A DNA stretch of 9,285 nucleotides, taken from NCBI GenBank assembly GCA_900319255.1, contig ONNU01000203.1, forward strand, positions 1-9,285. The letters run 5' to 3'. The notes under the pieces were generated by a model. It ran no database searches. It was not told where the DNA came from and was given only the letters and a program-made list of their open reading frames with translations. The position numbers and the translations under genes are program-made. How positions within the stretch are numbered: the stretch's first letter is position 1; the number at the start of each line of letters is the position of its first letter. This document shows positions 1 through 6,312 of this stretch, piece after piece. The stretch comes from an uncultured Eubacteriales bacterium. GTDB lineage: Bacteria; Bacillota; Clostridia; Oscillospirales; Acutalibacteraceae.

Positions 1-106
1 AGGGGAGAACCTTAAGAGGGGGGCGCAGCCCACCTCTTGTGGTTCTCCTCTTTTGTCGCAGCGGCAAAGCCGCTGCCCTGGAAGAAGCAAGCAATCAATA
101 GAAGCC
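1..106 (-). repeat. Dispersed hairpin repeat, inverted copy of 9095-9203, cut by the window edge
   Basis: Bases 1-106 match the reverse complement of 9095-9203 at about 97 of 109 aligned positions by hand alignment, with three one-base indels. Two hairpins are visible. The first is long and imperfect, with arms at 1-19 and 33-54 around a G-run and a CGCAGCCC loop, and it ends in TTTT. The second is GCAGCGGC-AAA-GCCGCTGC at 58-76. No coding sequence fits. It resembles a REP/BIME-like or MITE-like intergenic element. Bases 107-215 beyond it show nothing recognisable apart from AT-rich sequence. Confidence 0.85.
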
Positions 107-215
107 AGAGCATAAAGAATAACTCCCGAATCTGTTTTTCCATAATTTTCCTAGCAATAATTCTGCAAATATGATCGTACAGTCACTGATTGAGTAAATT
201 TAAAATAATGATGAC

Positions 216-239
216 GTTCACTATAATGTTCACTATAAT
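216..239 (+). repeat. 12-bp perfect tandem repeat upstream of rpmE
   Basis: GTTCACTATAAT occurs twice back to back (216-227 and 228-239). Each unit ends in a TATAAT hexamer. The second TATAAT (234-239) lies 17 bp after ATGACG (211-216), a 4/6 match to TTGACA, so it could act as an upstream promoter. The pair could also be a direct-repeat operator. It lies 24 bp upstream of the -35 of the main rpmE promoter. The function is unknown. Confidence 0.6.
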
Positions 240-262
240 TTTTATTTTATTAAAAAAAGCTC

Positions 263-291
263 TTGCAATTTGTAAATATATATGATATAAT
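263..291 (+). promoter_or_regulatory. Vegetative promoter of rpmE
   Basis: TTGCAA (263-268) and a perfect TATAAT (286-291) are separated by exactly 17 bp. TG at 283-284 forms an extended -10 (TGATATAAT). Transcription would start near 298, giving an rpmE leader of about 35 nt. This is the best sigma-70/SigA-type promoter visible in the window. Confidence 0.85.
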
Positions 292-332
292 TCTAATGTT
301 GCTCAAGGTATTGATGAAAGAGGTGACTCAAA

Positions 333-539
333 ATGAGAGAAGGTATACATCCTAACTACCAGCAGACAACAATCAAATGTGCTTGCGGTAATGTGATCGA
401 AACAGGATCAACAAAAAGTAATATCCGTGTTGAAATTTGCTCAAAGTGCCATCCGTTCTTCACAGGAAGACAGAAGCTCGTTGATACCGGCGGACGCGCT
501 GATAGATTCAATAAGCGTTATGGACTTACACAGAAATAA
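333..539 (+). CDS. rpmE: 50S ribosomal protein L31 (bL31, zinc-binding form)
   Basis: This is a component of the large ribosomal subunit that helps bridge the two subunits near the central protuberance. The 68 aa length is normal for bL31. The N-terminus MREGIHPNY is the family signature. Cysteines 16, 18, 36 and 39 (CACG and CSKC) form the complete zinc-ribbon set, so this is the zinc-containing (C+) form, which in many bacteria is exchanged for a cysteine-free paralogue under zinc limitation. No such paralogue is in the window. The conserved HPFFTG and the C-terminal RFNKRYG segment are present. The ATG start has an AGGTGA ribosome binding site at 321-326. The gene is monocistronic, with its own promoter (263-291) and terminator (558-588). 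Identification is secure. Confidence 0.98.
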   Translation: MREGIHPNYQQTTIKCACGNVIETGSTKSNIRVEICSKCHPFFTGRQKLVDTGGRADRFNKRYGLTQK

Positions 540-557
540 TTTTGACTATGCACTTAT

Positions 558-588
558 GGCGGCACATGGAGTAATGTGCCGCCTTTTT
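558..588 (+). terminator. Intrinsic terminator of rpmE
   Basis: A perfect 10-bp stem, GGCGGCACAT (558-567) with ATGTGCCGCC (574-583), has a 6-nt loop and is followed at once by TTTTT. It lies 18 nt after the rpmE stop codon. Confidence 0.93.
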
Positions 589-620
589 CTGCCCGGAATA
601 TAAAGGTAAAGGTGTCAGCT

Positions 621-1247
621 ATGGAAGGATCATATAAAACCATCGAAAAGGAAGCTCAGGACGAATTTACAGAGCAGCGCTCCAGATTTATCGGATATGT
701 GCGTCCGGTGAAAACAGAGAAGGAGGCGCTTGCTTTTATCGAGGAAAAGAAAAAACAGCACTGGGATGCAAAGCATAATGTCTATGCCTATGTCCTGCGT
801 GAGGGAGGTATCCAGCGCTATAGCGATGACGGCGAGCCTCACGGGACAGCAGGCGTACCTACACTTGATGTAATGATAAAATCAGGCGTGACGGATGCTG
901 TCGTGGTGGTGACAAGATATTTCGGCGGTATACTTCTGGGCGCCGGAGGACTTGTGCGCGCTTATACAAGGGGCGCAAAAATAGCTCTTGAAGCCGGCGG
1001 TATCGTTGAAATGAAAAACTGCCATGTCTGTACCGTGAATTGCAGATATGACCAGTACGGAAGGCTGTCGGGGCTTATACCCTCCTGCGGAGGTGTTATC
1101 GACGATACAGACTTCGGAGAAAATGTGACCATAACCTTTCATATTTCGCCGGAGGATCACGGAAGCCTTGTGAGACAGCTTGCAGATGCAACCGGCGGCA
1201 GCATCGAGCCGGAAATTACAGACGAAAGATTTTTTGCAATGAAATAA
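621..1247 (+). CDS. yigZ: YigZ/IMPACT family protein
   Basis: The product is 208 aa, the usual YigZ length. The N-terminal IMPACT (UPF0029) domain covers about residues 12-125. It carries the family signatures SDDGEPHGTAGVP (68-80) and VVVVTRYFGGILLGAGGLVRAY (95-115 region). A DUF1949-type alpha/beta domain follows at about 139-195. The eukaryotic relative IMPACT regulates translation through GCN1/GCN2, whereas the bacterial role is not settled. A GTG 45 nt upstream (576) would give 223 aa, but it lies inside the 3' arm of the rpmE terminator. The ATG at 621 has AAAGGTG (608-614) at good spacing and gives the family's normal N-terminus, so I use it. The Nudix gene begins 11 nt after the stop, so the two are probably cotranscribed. 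No clear promoter is visible between the rpmE terminator and this gene. Confidence 0.93.
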   Translation: MEGSYKTIEKEAQDEFTEQRSRFIGYVRPVKTEKEALAFIEEKKKQHWDAKHNVYAYVLREGGIQRYSDDGEPHGTAGVPTLDVMIKSGVTDAVVVVTRYFGGILLGAGGLVRAYTRGAKIALEAGGIVEMKNCHVCTVNCRYDQYGRLSGLIPSCGGVIDDTDFGENVTITFHISPEDHGSLVRQLADATGGSIEPEITDERFFAMK

Positions 1248-1258
1248 CAGGAGAAAAA

Positions 1259-1741
1259 ATGGATATAACATTTACAACAAAGGAAGGAAAATTCAATCAC
1301 CGTGTAGCGGCAGTGATAATGAATAAGGGAAAGCTGCTTGTGATGCGGGATAACGGTATCGGGCATTATTATCTCCCCGGCGGACGTGTGCAGCTGCATG
1401 AAACGGCAGAGCAGGCGGTCGTCAGGGAGGTTTTTGAGGAGCTTGAAATAAAGTCCCGGATCGTAAGACCGCTTTGGATAGTTCAGAGCTATTTTTCCCT
1501 GGATACAACAGGGGAAAAATTTCACGAGGTGGCTTTTTATTATCTTATTGATATAACCGGCTGCGATAATGAAAAGCTGGCGCAGGGGCTTGATCTGGAG
1601 CTGACGGAAAAACAGACTGTGCATGAATTCAGATGGGTCGGGCCTGAGGAGCTGGAGGATATGTATTTTTATCCGCTGTTTCTTAAAAAAATGATAAAGG
1701 ATATCCCGGAGCATCCGGTCATGGTGACGGAATTTCAGTGA
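1259..1741 (+). CDS. Nudix hydrolase
   Basis: This 160-aa single-domain Nudix protein would hydrolyse a nucleoside diphosphate linked to another group (NDP-X), or an oxidised or non-canonical nucleotide. The substrate cannot be read from sequence. The fold core runs from about residue 13 to 140. The Nudix box G(x5)E(x7)REUxEExGU spans residues 42-64: G42, E48, and REVFEEL at 56-62, which contains the metal-binding glutamates E57, E60 and E61. The glycine normally at the penultimate box position is a glutamate here (E63). LPGG precedes the box as usual. The ATG start has AGGAGA at 1249-1254. The gene lies 11 nt after yigZ, with a shared terminator downstream at 1756. The product is probably a cytoplasmic housecleaning enzyme. 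Confidence 0.93.
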   Translation: MDITFTTKEGKFNHRVAAVIMNKGKLLVMRDNGIGHYYLPGGRVQLHETAEQAVVREVFEELEIKSRIVRPLWIVQSYFSLDTTGEKFHEVAFYYLIDITGCDNEKLAQGLDLELTEKQTVHEFRWVGPEELEDMYFYPLFLKKMIKDIPEHPVMVTEFQ

Positions 1742-1755
1742 CCGCATGATAAACA

Positions 1756-1797
1756 GGGCAGTTTCAGCGTATGAAGCTGCCCTTTATTAATTTTTTT
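1756..1797 (+). terminator. Probable terminator of the yigZ-Nudix unit
   Basis: An 11-bp stem with one G-U pair, GGGCAGTTTCA (1756-1766) with TGAAGCTGCCC (1772-1782), has a 5-nt loop. It is followed by TTTATTAATTTTTTT, an interrupted but long U-rich tract. Confidence 0.82.
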
Positions 1798-1821
1798 CGG
1801 ATTTTATAAAAAAATAAAAGG

Positions 1822-1850
1822 TATCAGCCTGTTTTTTGCGTATATATAAT
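1822..1850 (+). promoter_or_regulatory. Possible dgt promoter (-10 only is convincing)
   Basis: A perfect TATAAT lies at 1845-1850 in an AT-rich stretch just after the upstream terminator. The hexamer 17 bp upstream (TATCAG, 1822-1827) is a poor -35. Initiation would be near 1857, immediately before the first hairpin of the dgt leader, which makes the placement sensible. Confidence 0.45.
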
Positions 1851-1857
1851 ATAGATG

Positions 1858-2007
1858 CCAAAAACAAAGTTGTGTTTTTGGTAATATCTGTCATCAGAAG
1901 GGACATGGTAAAGGAATGTCCCGCATGAGAGCAAAACGACCCCCGCAGATATGACGCCGGCGCAAAGCCGGATGGTCAGCTCCGGCACAGAAATCAGGTG
2001 ATCTGCA
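1858..2007 (+). promoter_or_regulatory. Structured 5' leader of dgt with alternative pairings
   Basis: About 150 nt upstream of the dgt start contains several perfect complements. A hairpin forms from CCAAAAACA (1858-1866) and TGTTTTTGG (1873-1881). A long-range stem, ATATCTG (1884-1890) with CAGATAT (1946-1952), encloses TCAT/ATGA (1891-1894, 1925-1928) and GGGACAT/ATGTCCC (1900-1906, 1916-1922). CCGGC/GCCGG (1957-1961, 1967-1971) forms another hairpin. Two pairings compete with these: GCAGAT (1945-1950) with ATCTGC (2001-2006), next to the ribosome binding site and start, and GCCGGA (1967-1972) with TCCGGC (1981-1986). This resembles a riboswitch-like aptamer plus expression platform. I do not recognise it as a known riboswitch class, and the ligand is unknown. 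Confidence 0.5.
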
Positions 2008-3003
2008 TTGAATATCCGTGAACAGACAGAAAAAAACGAAAGACTGATTCTTTCTCCCTTTGCCTGCTTTTCCGACAGTTCAGCCGGAAGAGGCATAAAG
2101 GAGGAAAAATGCTCTATCCGCACAGAATTCCAGCGTGACAGGGACAGGATCATTCATAGTAAGTCTTTCCGCCGGCTGAAGCATAAAACGCAGGTTTTTC
2201 TGTCGCCCGGAGGAGATCATTACCGCACAAGACTTACCCATACCCTTGAGGTTTCCCAGATAGCAAGGACTATTGCCCGGGCGCTGAGACTGAATGAGGA
2301 TCTTGCTGAGGCGGTATCCCTAGGACATGATCTGGGGCATACACCCTTCGGTCATGCCGGAGAAAGGGCGCTGAACAAGCTTGTGCCCGGAGGCTTCAGG
2401 CATTATGAGCAAAGCCTGAGGGTGGTGGATAAGCTGGAAAAGGACGGCAGGGGTCTTAATCTTACATATGAAACAAGAAACGGCATACTGTGCCATACAA
2501 AAGGAAAGCAGGCTGATACCCTTGAGGGCAGGATCGTCCGTATCGCTGACAGGATAGCCTATATCAATCACGATATCGACGACGCTATCAGAGCGGGGGT
2601 CATTTCAGAAGCAGAGCTTCCGGCTGATGTGGGGAGGACGCTGGGACACAGCACCTCTGAAAGGATCAATACGCTGGTGGTATCGCTTGTGATGAATTCC
2701 GGCGACGGGGAGCTTAAAATGGACAGCAAGGTGCAGGAGGTGTTCGATCAGCTGCACAAATTCATGTATGCGGTAGTTTATTCAAATGAGCTTGCAAAGC
2801 ATGAGGAAAGAAAAGTACCGGTACTGATGGAGCTGCTGTACGAGCATTTCACAAAGCATCCCTATGAAATGCCGGTGGAAAACAGAAGAACGGCAGAAAC
2901 AGAAAGCGTAGAAGCTGCCGTAAGTGATTATCTTGCGGGAATGACAGACCGCTACGCAACGGACAGATTCCGTGAAATATATATTCCAAAGCCAAGATTT
3001 TAA
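2008..3003 (+). CDS. dgt: Deoxyguanosinetriphosphate triphosphohydrolase-like protein (HD domain)
   Basis: This enzyme would hydrolyse dGTP, or dNTPs more broadly, to a deoxynucleoside and triphosphate, balancing dNTP pools. The 331 aa length matches the short Gram-positive form rather than the ~500-aa E. coli Dgt. The full HD metal site is visible: H78 in RLTHTLEV, H107-D108 in LGHDLGHTPFGH, and D181 in RIADRIAYINHD. The N-terminal QRDRDRIIHSKSFRRLKHKTQVF block is typical of the family. The start is TTG (2008) with AGGTGAT at 1996-2002. It gives the family N-terminus MNIREQTE, so it is preferred over any downstream ATG. The gene is preceded by the structured leader at 1858-2007 and is first in dgt-dnaG-rpoD, a gene order known from Clostridia. 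Substrate specificity is unproven. Confidence 0.93.
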   Translation: MNIREQTEKNERLILSPFACFSDSSAGRGIKEEKCSIRTEFQRDRDRIIHSKSFRRLKHKTQVFLSPGGDHYRTRLTHTLEVSQIARTIARALRLNEDLAEAVSLGHDLGHTPFGHAGERALNKLVPGGFRHYEQSLRVVDKLEKDGRGLNLTYETRNGILCHTKGKQADTLEGRIVRIADRIAYINHDIDDAIRAGVISEAELPADVGRTLGHSTSERINTLVVSLVMNSGDGELKMDSKVQEVFDQLHKFMYAVVYSNELAKHEERKVPVLMELLYEHFTKHPYEMPVENRRTAETESVEAAVSDYLAGMTDRYATDRFREIYIPKPRF

Positions 3004-3071
3004 ACCATGATCTGTGATACTCAATTATTACAGAATGTTTTGATTCCTTCTGACCGCTGGTTTCTCCCAGG

Positions 3072-3140
3072 GCAGCGGCTTTGCCGCTGCGGACAAAAGC
3101 AGAAATACAAATGAAGTATGGTTCAGGGCATGAAAGCGGA
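3072..3140 (+). repeat. Composite dispersed repeat: GC hairpin module plus a 45-bp module
   Basis: The hairpin GCAGCGGC-TTT-GCCGCTGC (3072-3090) and the following GGACAAAAG match the hairpin module at 9126-9152. It is joined directly to a 45-bp module (3096-3140) that matches 9018-9062 at 41 of 45 positions in the same orientation. The 224 bp between dgt and dnaG contain no gene. Confidence 0.8.
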
Positions 3141-3162
3141 AAAACGGAATTACTTTTTCCGC
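3136..3162 (+). other. Perfect 9-bp hairpin between dgt and dnaG
   Basis: GCGGAAAAA (3136-3144) pairs with TTTTTCCGC (3154-3162) around a 9-nt loop. It is followed by a C-run, not a U-run, so it is not a standard intrinsic terminator. It may still act as an mRNA processing or stability element, or simply be the end of the repeat. Confidence 0.55.
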
Positions 3163-3227
3163 CCCCCAACACAAATGTCAGTTTCATAGATTCAGATATT
3201 ACAGAAGAAAAAAGAAGGAGAAGATAA

Positions 3228-5015
3228 TTGATAACAAAAGAGTTCAATGAAGAGCTGAAGGCAAGGATAGATATTGCCGATGTTATCTCGTCCTATGTTC
3301 CGCTGAAAAAATCAGGTAGGAACCTGGTGGGCTTGTGCCCGTTCCATAATGAAAGATCACCGTCATTCAGCGTTATGAGAGAAAACGGATTCTTTCATTG
3401 CTTCGGCTGCGGGGCAGGCGGGGATGTGATAACATTTATCCAGAAAATAGAAAATCTCGACTATGTGGATGCAGTAAAGCTGCTTGCACAGAGAGCCGGG
3501 ATAGAAGTCCCTGAGGACGCTTCCGATAGCGGCATGGGAAAGCTTAAAAACAGAATATATGAGGCAAACAGAGAAGCCGCAAGATTTTTCCATCGGATGC
3601 TTTATTCCCCAGATGGAAAACAGGGGCTTGATTATCTCAGAAAAAGAGGGCTGACGGAAAAGACTATAATACATTTCGGTCTGGGGTATTCGCCGAAGGA
3701 TCGCTTTGCGCTGGTCAATCATCTGCAGTCAAAGGGCTTCAGTAAAAATGAGATAGTACAGGCAAATCTTGCAAACGTATCAAAAAACGGACATTCCTAT
3801 GACCGGTTTTCAGACCGTGTGATGTTCCCGATCATTGATATGAGGGGAAATGTAATAGCCTTCGGAGGAAGAATAATGTCGGATATCAAGCCGAAATATC
3901 TCAATACCTCCGATACGCCGGTTTTTAATAAGAGCAGGAATCTGTATTCCCTGCAGTTTGCAAAGAAAAAGGCAAACGGACAGCTTATTCTTGTCGAGGG
4001 CTATATGGATGTCATAGCGCTGCATCAGGCAGGCTTTGAAAATGCTGTGGCGACCCTGGGAACTGCGCTTACTGACGATCAGGCGAAGATAATAAAACGC
4101 TATAGCGAGGAAGTAGTCATTTGCTATGATGCCGATGAGGCAGGACAAAAGGCGACCCAGAGAGCTATCGGGATATTAAGACCCATGGGGATGCGTGTGA
4201 AGGTGCTGACAGTGCCTAACGGAAAGGATCCCGATGAGTTTATGAGATCCTATGGTGAACAGGGCAGCTCCCGTTTCCGTATGCTTCTTGAAAAATCAGG
4301 CAATGATTTTGAATACCGTATGTCAAAGCTGAGATCACAGTTCAATACGGAGATCCCAGAGCAGAAGGTGGAATTTCTGACAAAGGCTGCGGGTCTGCTT
4401 TCAGAGCTTGAAAATCCGGTAGAGCAGGATGTGTATATTTCCCAGCTTTCCCGGGATCTGGAGGTGGATAAGAACGCTATCCGCCAGCTTGTGGAAAAGA
4501 ACAGCCGCAGACATTACCGCCAGATGAAAAAACAGGAGCAGCGCGCCGCCCATGAAAAGCTCAGCGGTGTTTCTGATAATCTGAACCGCGAAAAGCGAAG
4601 CAATCTCCGTGCCGCAAGCGCAGAGGAAGCGCTGATATCCATGATGATATACGACCCGGATGTTGCGATAAAGATAGCCGGCTCGGTAACACCGGATATC
4701 TTCGTGACAAGCACCAACAGAAGAATATTTGAGATGCTGAAAAAGCGCGTTGATAACGGCGAGGGCGTAGAGCCGGATGATCTGTCCGGGTATTTCACAA
4801 CGGATGAGATAGAGGGCATAGTAAAGATGCTGGTATCTCATCAGAGGGAGAAGGATCCCTATGCAGCCGCCGAAGCCTATACGCAGATACTTGTCGATCA
4901 GAGCACGAGGATAACTCCGGAAAAGGCAGCCGAAGCAGATAACGATGCGATAATGGAGGAGCTTCGCAAAAAGAAAGAACGTAAGAGAAAACCAAATCAG
5001 GAAAACAGATTGTAA
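3228..5015 (+). CDS. dnaG: DNA primase
   Basis: DnaG synthesises RNA primers on single-stranded DNA at the replication fork, acting with the DnaB helicase. The 595 aa length is normal. Domains in order: an N-terminal CHC2 zinc-binding domain with C37, H40, C58 and C61 (CPFHNERSPSF and FHCFGCGAGG); the RNA-polymerase basic core (about 110-250, including RFSDRVMFPI and AFGGR); the Toprim metal site, with E257 in LVEGYMDV and D301/D303 in DADEAG; and a C-terminal helicase-binding domain (about 455-595) with a lysine-rich tail. The start is TTG at 3228 with AAGGAG (3215-3220) at 7-nt spacing, and it gives the usual primase N-terminus. The last two sense codons and the TAA stop lie inside a dispersed repeat that begins at 5008. 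The gene stands between dgt and an rpoD, as in other clostridia. Confidence 0.97.
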   Translation: MITKEFNEELKARIDIADVISSYVPLKKSGRNLVGLCPFHNERSPSFSVMRENGFFHCFGCGAGGDVITFIQKIENLDYVDAVKLLAQRAGIEVPEDASDSGMGKLKNRIYEANREAARFFHRMLYSPDGKQGLDYLRKRGLTEKTIIHFGLGYSPKDRFALVNHLQSKGFSKNEIVQANLANVSKNGHSYDRFSDRVMFPIIDMRGNVIAFGGRIMSDIKPKYLNTSDTPVFNKSRNLYSLQFAKKKANGQLILVEGYMDVIALHQAGFENAVATLGTALTDDQAKIIKRYSEEVVICYDADEAGQKATQRAIGILRPMGMRVKVLTVPNGKDPDEFMRSYGEQGSSRFRMLLEKSGNDFEYRMSKLRSQFNTEIPEQKVEFLTKAAGLLSELENPVEQDVYISQLSRDLEVDKNAIRQLVEKNSRRHYRQMKKQEQRAAHEKLSGVSDNLNREKRSNLRAASAEEALISMMIYDPDVAIKIAGSVTPDIFVTSTNRRIFEMLKKRVDNGEGVEPDDLSGYFTTDEIEGIVKMLVSHQREKDPYAAAEAYTQILVDQSTRITPEKAAEADNDAIMEELRKKKERKRKPNQENRL

Positions 5016-5069
5016 AAGTTTCTCCAGCCTTTTCCAAAGCGCAGCGAGAAAAAGACGGAACACAGCGGA
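5008..5069 (+). repeat. Short copy of the nested intergenic repeat (overlaps the dnaG 3' end)
   Basis: The left part (5008-5031) matches 6313-6336 at 23 of 24 bases. The right part (5030-5069) matches 6565-6603 at 34 of 40 positions. The two parts are contiguous here but separated by about 228 bp in the copy at 6313. The dnaG stop codon lies in the left part. Nothing recognisable follows between 5070 and the rpoD ribosome binding site. Confidence 0.75.
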
Positions 5070-5160
5070 GAAAGCTTTACTAAACAAAATACTGAACTCA
5101 CAGCATTTTCAAACATTTACAATCAGCAAAGCCATTTATATATAAAAAAGGAGGAGCATT

Positions 5161-6246
5161 ATGAGCGCACAACAACCCGAAAAGAAAAACGTACTTGGTG
5201 ATCTTATAGAAATGGGTAAATCCAAGGGACAGCTTACAAACAAGGAAATCTTTGATGCAACCGGTGAAATGGATATCGAGCCGGATCAGATGGAAAAATT
5301 CTATGATATGCTTGAATCCAGCGGTGTAGAGATCGTGGAATCCCTTGAGGATATCATCCTTGACGATGACGAGCTGACCTCCATGACAGGAGAGGACGAT
5401 AAGGACGCCCTTGTGTCTGACGGAGTGGTCTCCACAGACGACCCGGTAAGGATATATCTGAAGGAGATAGGCCGTGTACCGCTGCTCACTCCGGAGGAGG
5501 AAACGGATATCGCCGGAAGGATACTCCAGGGCGATGAGGAAGCAAGCCGCCGCCTTGTTGAAGCAAACCTGCGACTTGTTGTCAGTATCGCAAAGAGATA
5601 TCTCGGCAGAGGAATGCAGTTCCTTGATCTTATCCAGGAGGGTAATCTGGGTCTGATGAAGGCAGTGGAAAAATTCGACCATACAAAGGGCTTCAAATTC
5701 TCCACATACGCAACATGGTGGATCAGACAGGCTATCACAAGAGCTATTGCAGATCAGGCAAGGACTATCCGTATCCCTGTACATATGGGCGAGACTATCA
5801 ATAAAATAAAGAAAGCCTCCGGTCAGCTCCTGCATGAAAACGGACATGAGCCGACAGTCGAGGAGATCGCAGAATACCTCAATTCCCCTGTGGATAAGAT
5901 AAGAGAGGCAATGCGCGCATCTCAGGAGCCTGTATCCCTCGAAACACCTATCGGCGAGGAGGAGGACAGCCATCTGGGCGACTTTATCCCGGACGACAGC
6001 GCAATCACTCCCCAGGATGCCGCATCCCAGTCCATGCTCAAGGAGCAGCTGAATTCCGTTTTGTCCACCCTTACGCCAAGAGAGGAAAAGGTCATACGCC
6101 TGCGCTTCGGACTTGACGACGGCAGACCGAGAACGCTTGAGGAAGTGGGAGAGGTATTTGAAGTAACAAGAGAACGTATACGTCAGATCGAGGCAAAGGC
6201 TCTGAGAAAGCTCCGCCATCCCAGCAGAAGTAAAAAGCTTAAATAA
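5161..6246 (+). CDS. rpoD: RNA polymerase sigma factor RpoD/SigA, first paralogue
   Basis: This is a primary-type sigma-70 factor that directs RNA polymerase to housekeeping promoters. It has 361 aa. Region 1.1 covers about residues 10-65, and region 1.2 about 94-127. Region 2 (134-204) has the core-binding helix (YLGRGMQFLDLIQEGN) and the -10 recognition and melting segment (FSTYATWWIRQAIT). Region 3 runs from about 207 to 285. Region 4 (about 296-361) has the intact -35 reader VTRERIRQIEAKALRKLRHP. Two oddities stand out: residue 210 is G in RIPVHMGETINK, where family members have V or I, and the protein ends SRSKKLK, lacking the usual RDFL-type tail. The ATG start has a strong AGGAGGAG at 5149-5156. 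It sits directly after dnaG in the canonical rpoD position, so it is probably functional. Confidence 0.96.
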   Translation: MSAQQPEKKNVLGDLIEMGKSKGQLTNKEIFDATGEMDIEPDQMEKFYDMLESSGVEIVESLEDIILDDDELTSMTGEDDKDALVSDGVVSTDDPVRIYLKEIGRVPLLTPEEETDIAGRILQGDEEASRRLVEANLRLVVSIAKRYLGRGMQFLDLIQEGNLGLMKAVEKFDHTKGFKFSTYATWWIRQAITRAIADQARTIRIPVHMGETINKIKKASGQLLHENGHEPTVEEIAEYLNSPVDKIREAMRASQEPVSLETPIGEEEDSHLGDFIPDDSAITPQDAASQSMLKEQLNSVLSTLTPREEKVIRLRFGLDDGRPRTLEEVGEVFEVTRERIRQIEAKALRKLRHPSRSKKLK

Positions 6247-6251
6247 TAATT

Positions 6252-6293
6252 ACAGTTTTCCGCTGTACAGACCAGGTACAGCGGAAAAACTGT
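6252..6293 (+). other. Long hairpin after the first rpoD, not a classical terminator
   Basis: ACAGTTTTCCGCTGTAC (6252-6268) pairs with the segment at 6276-6293 across a 7-nt loop, with a single bulged A. No U-run follows it on either strand. It may mark the 3' end of the rpoD mRNA through another mechanism, or stabilise the transcript. Confidence 0.6.
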
Positions 6294-6312
6294 TGTAAAA
6301 GCAGGAGCAGAT

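Noticed and set aside
576..620. N-terminal extension of the YigZ-family gene from a GTG at 576
   Set aside because: This start lies in the 3' arm of the rpmE terminator and adds 15 residues not typical of the family. The ATG at 621 has a suitable ribosome binding site.
1950..1990. Resemblance of GACGCCGGCGCAAAGCC in the dgt leader to the GACGCAAAGCC core of c-di-GMP-I (GEMM) riboswitches
   Set aside because: The GGCAAACC half of the core and the expected two-helix geometry are missing, so the match is only local.
5116..5144. Possible promoter TTTACA-17-TATATA directly before the first rpoD
   Set aside because: It would start transcription about 10 nt before the ATG, inside the ribosome binding site, and the -10 is only a partial match. 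It is probably chance in an AT-rich spacer.
5098..6219. A 373-codon open frame antisense to the first rpoD, longer than rpoD itself
   Set aside because: It is the complement of a highly conserved sigma factor gene. It has no ribosome binding site or recognisable domain and shows the cysteine/leucine-rich composition of a shadow frame.
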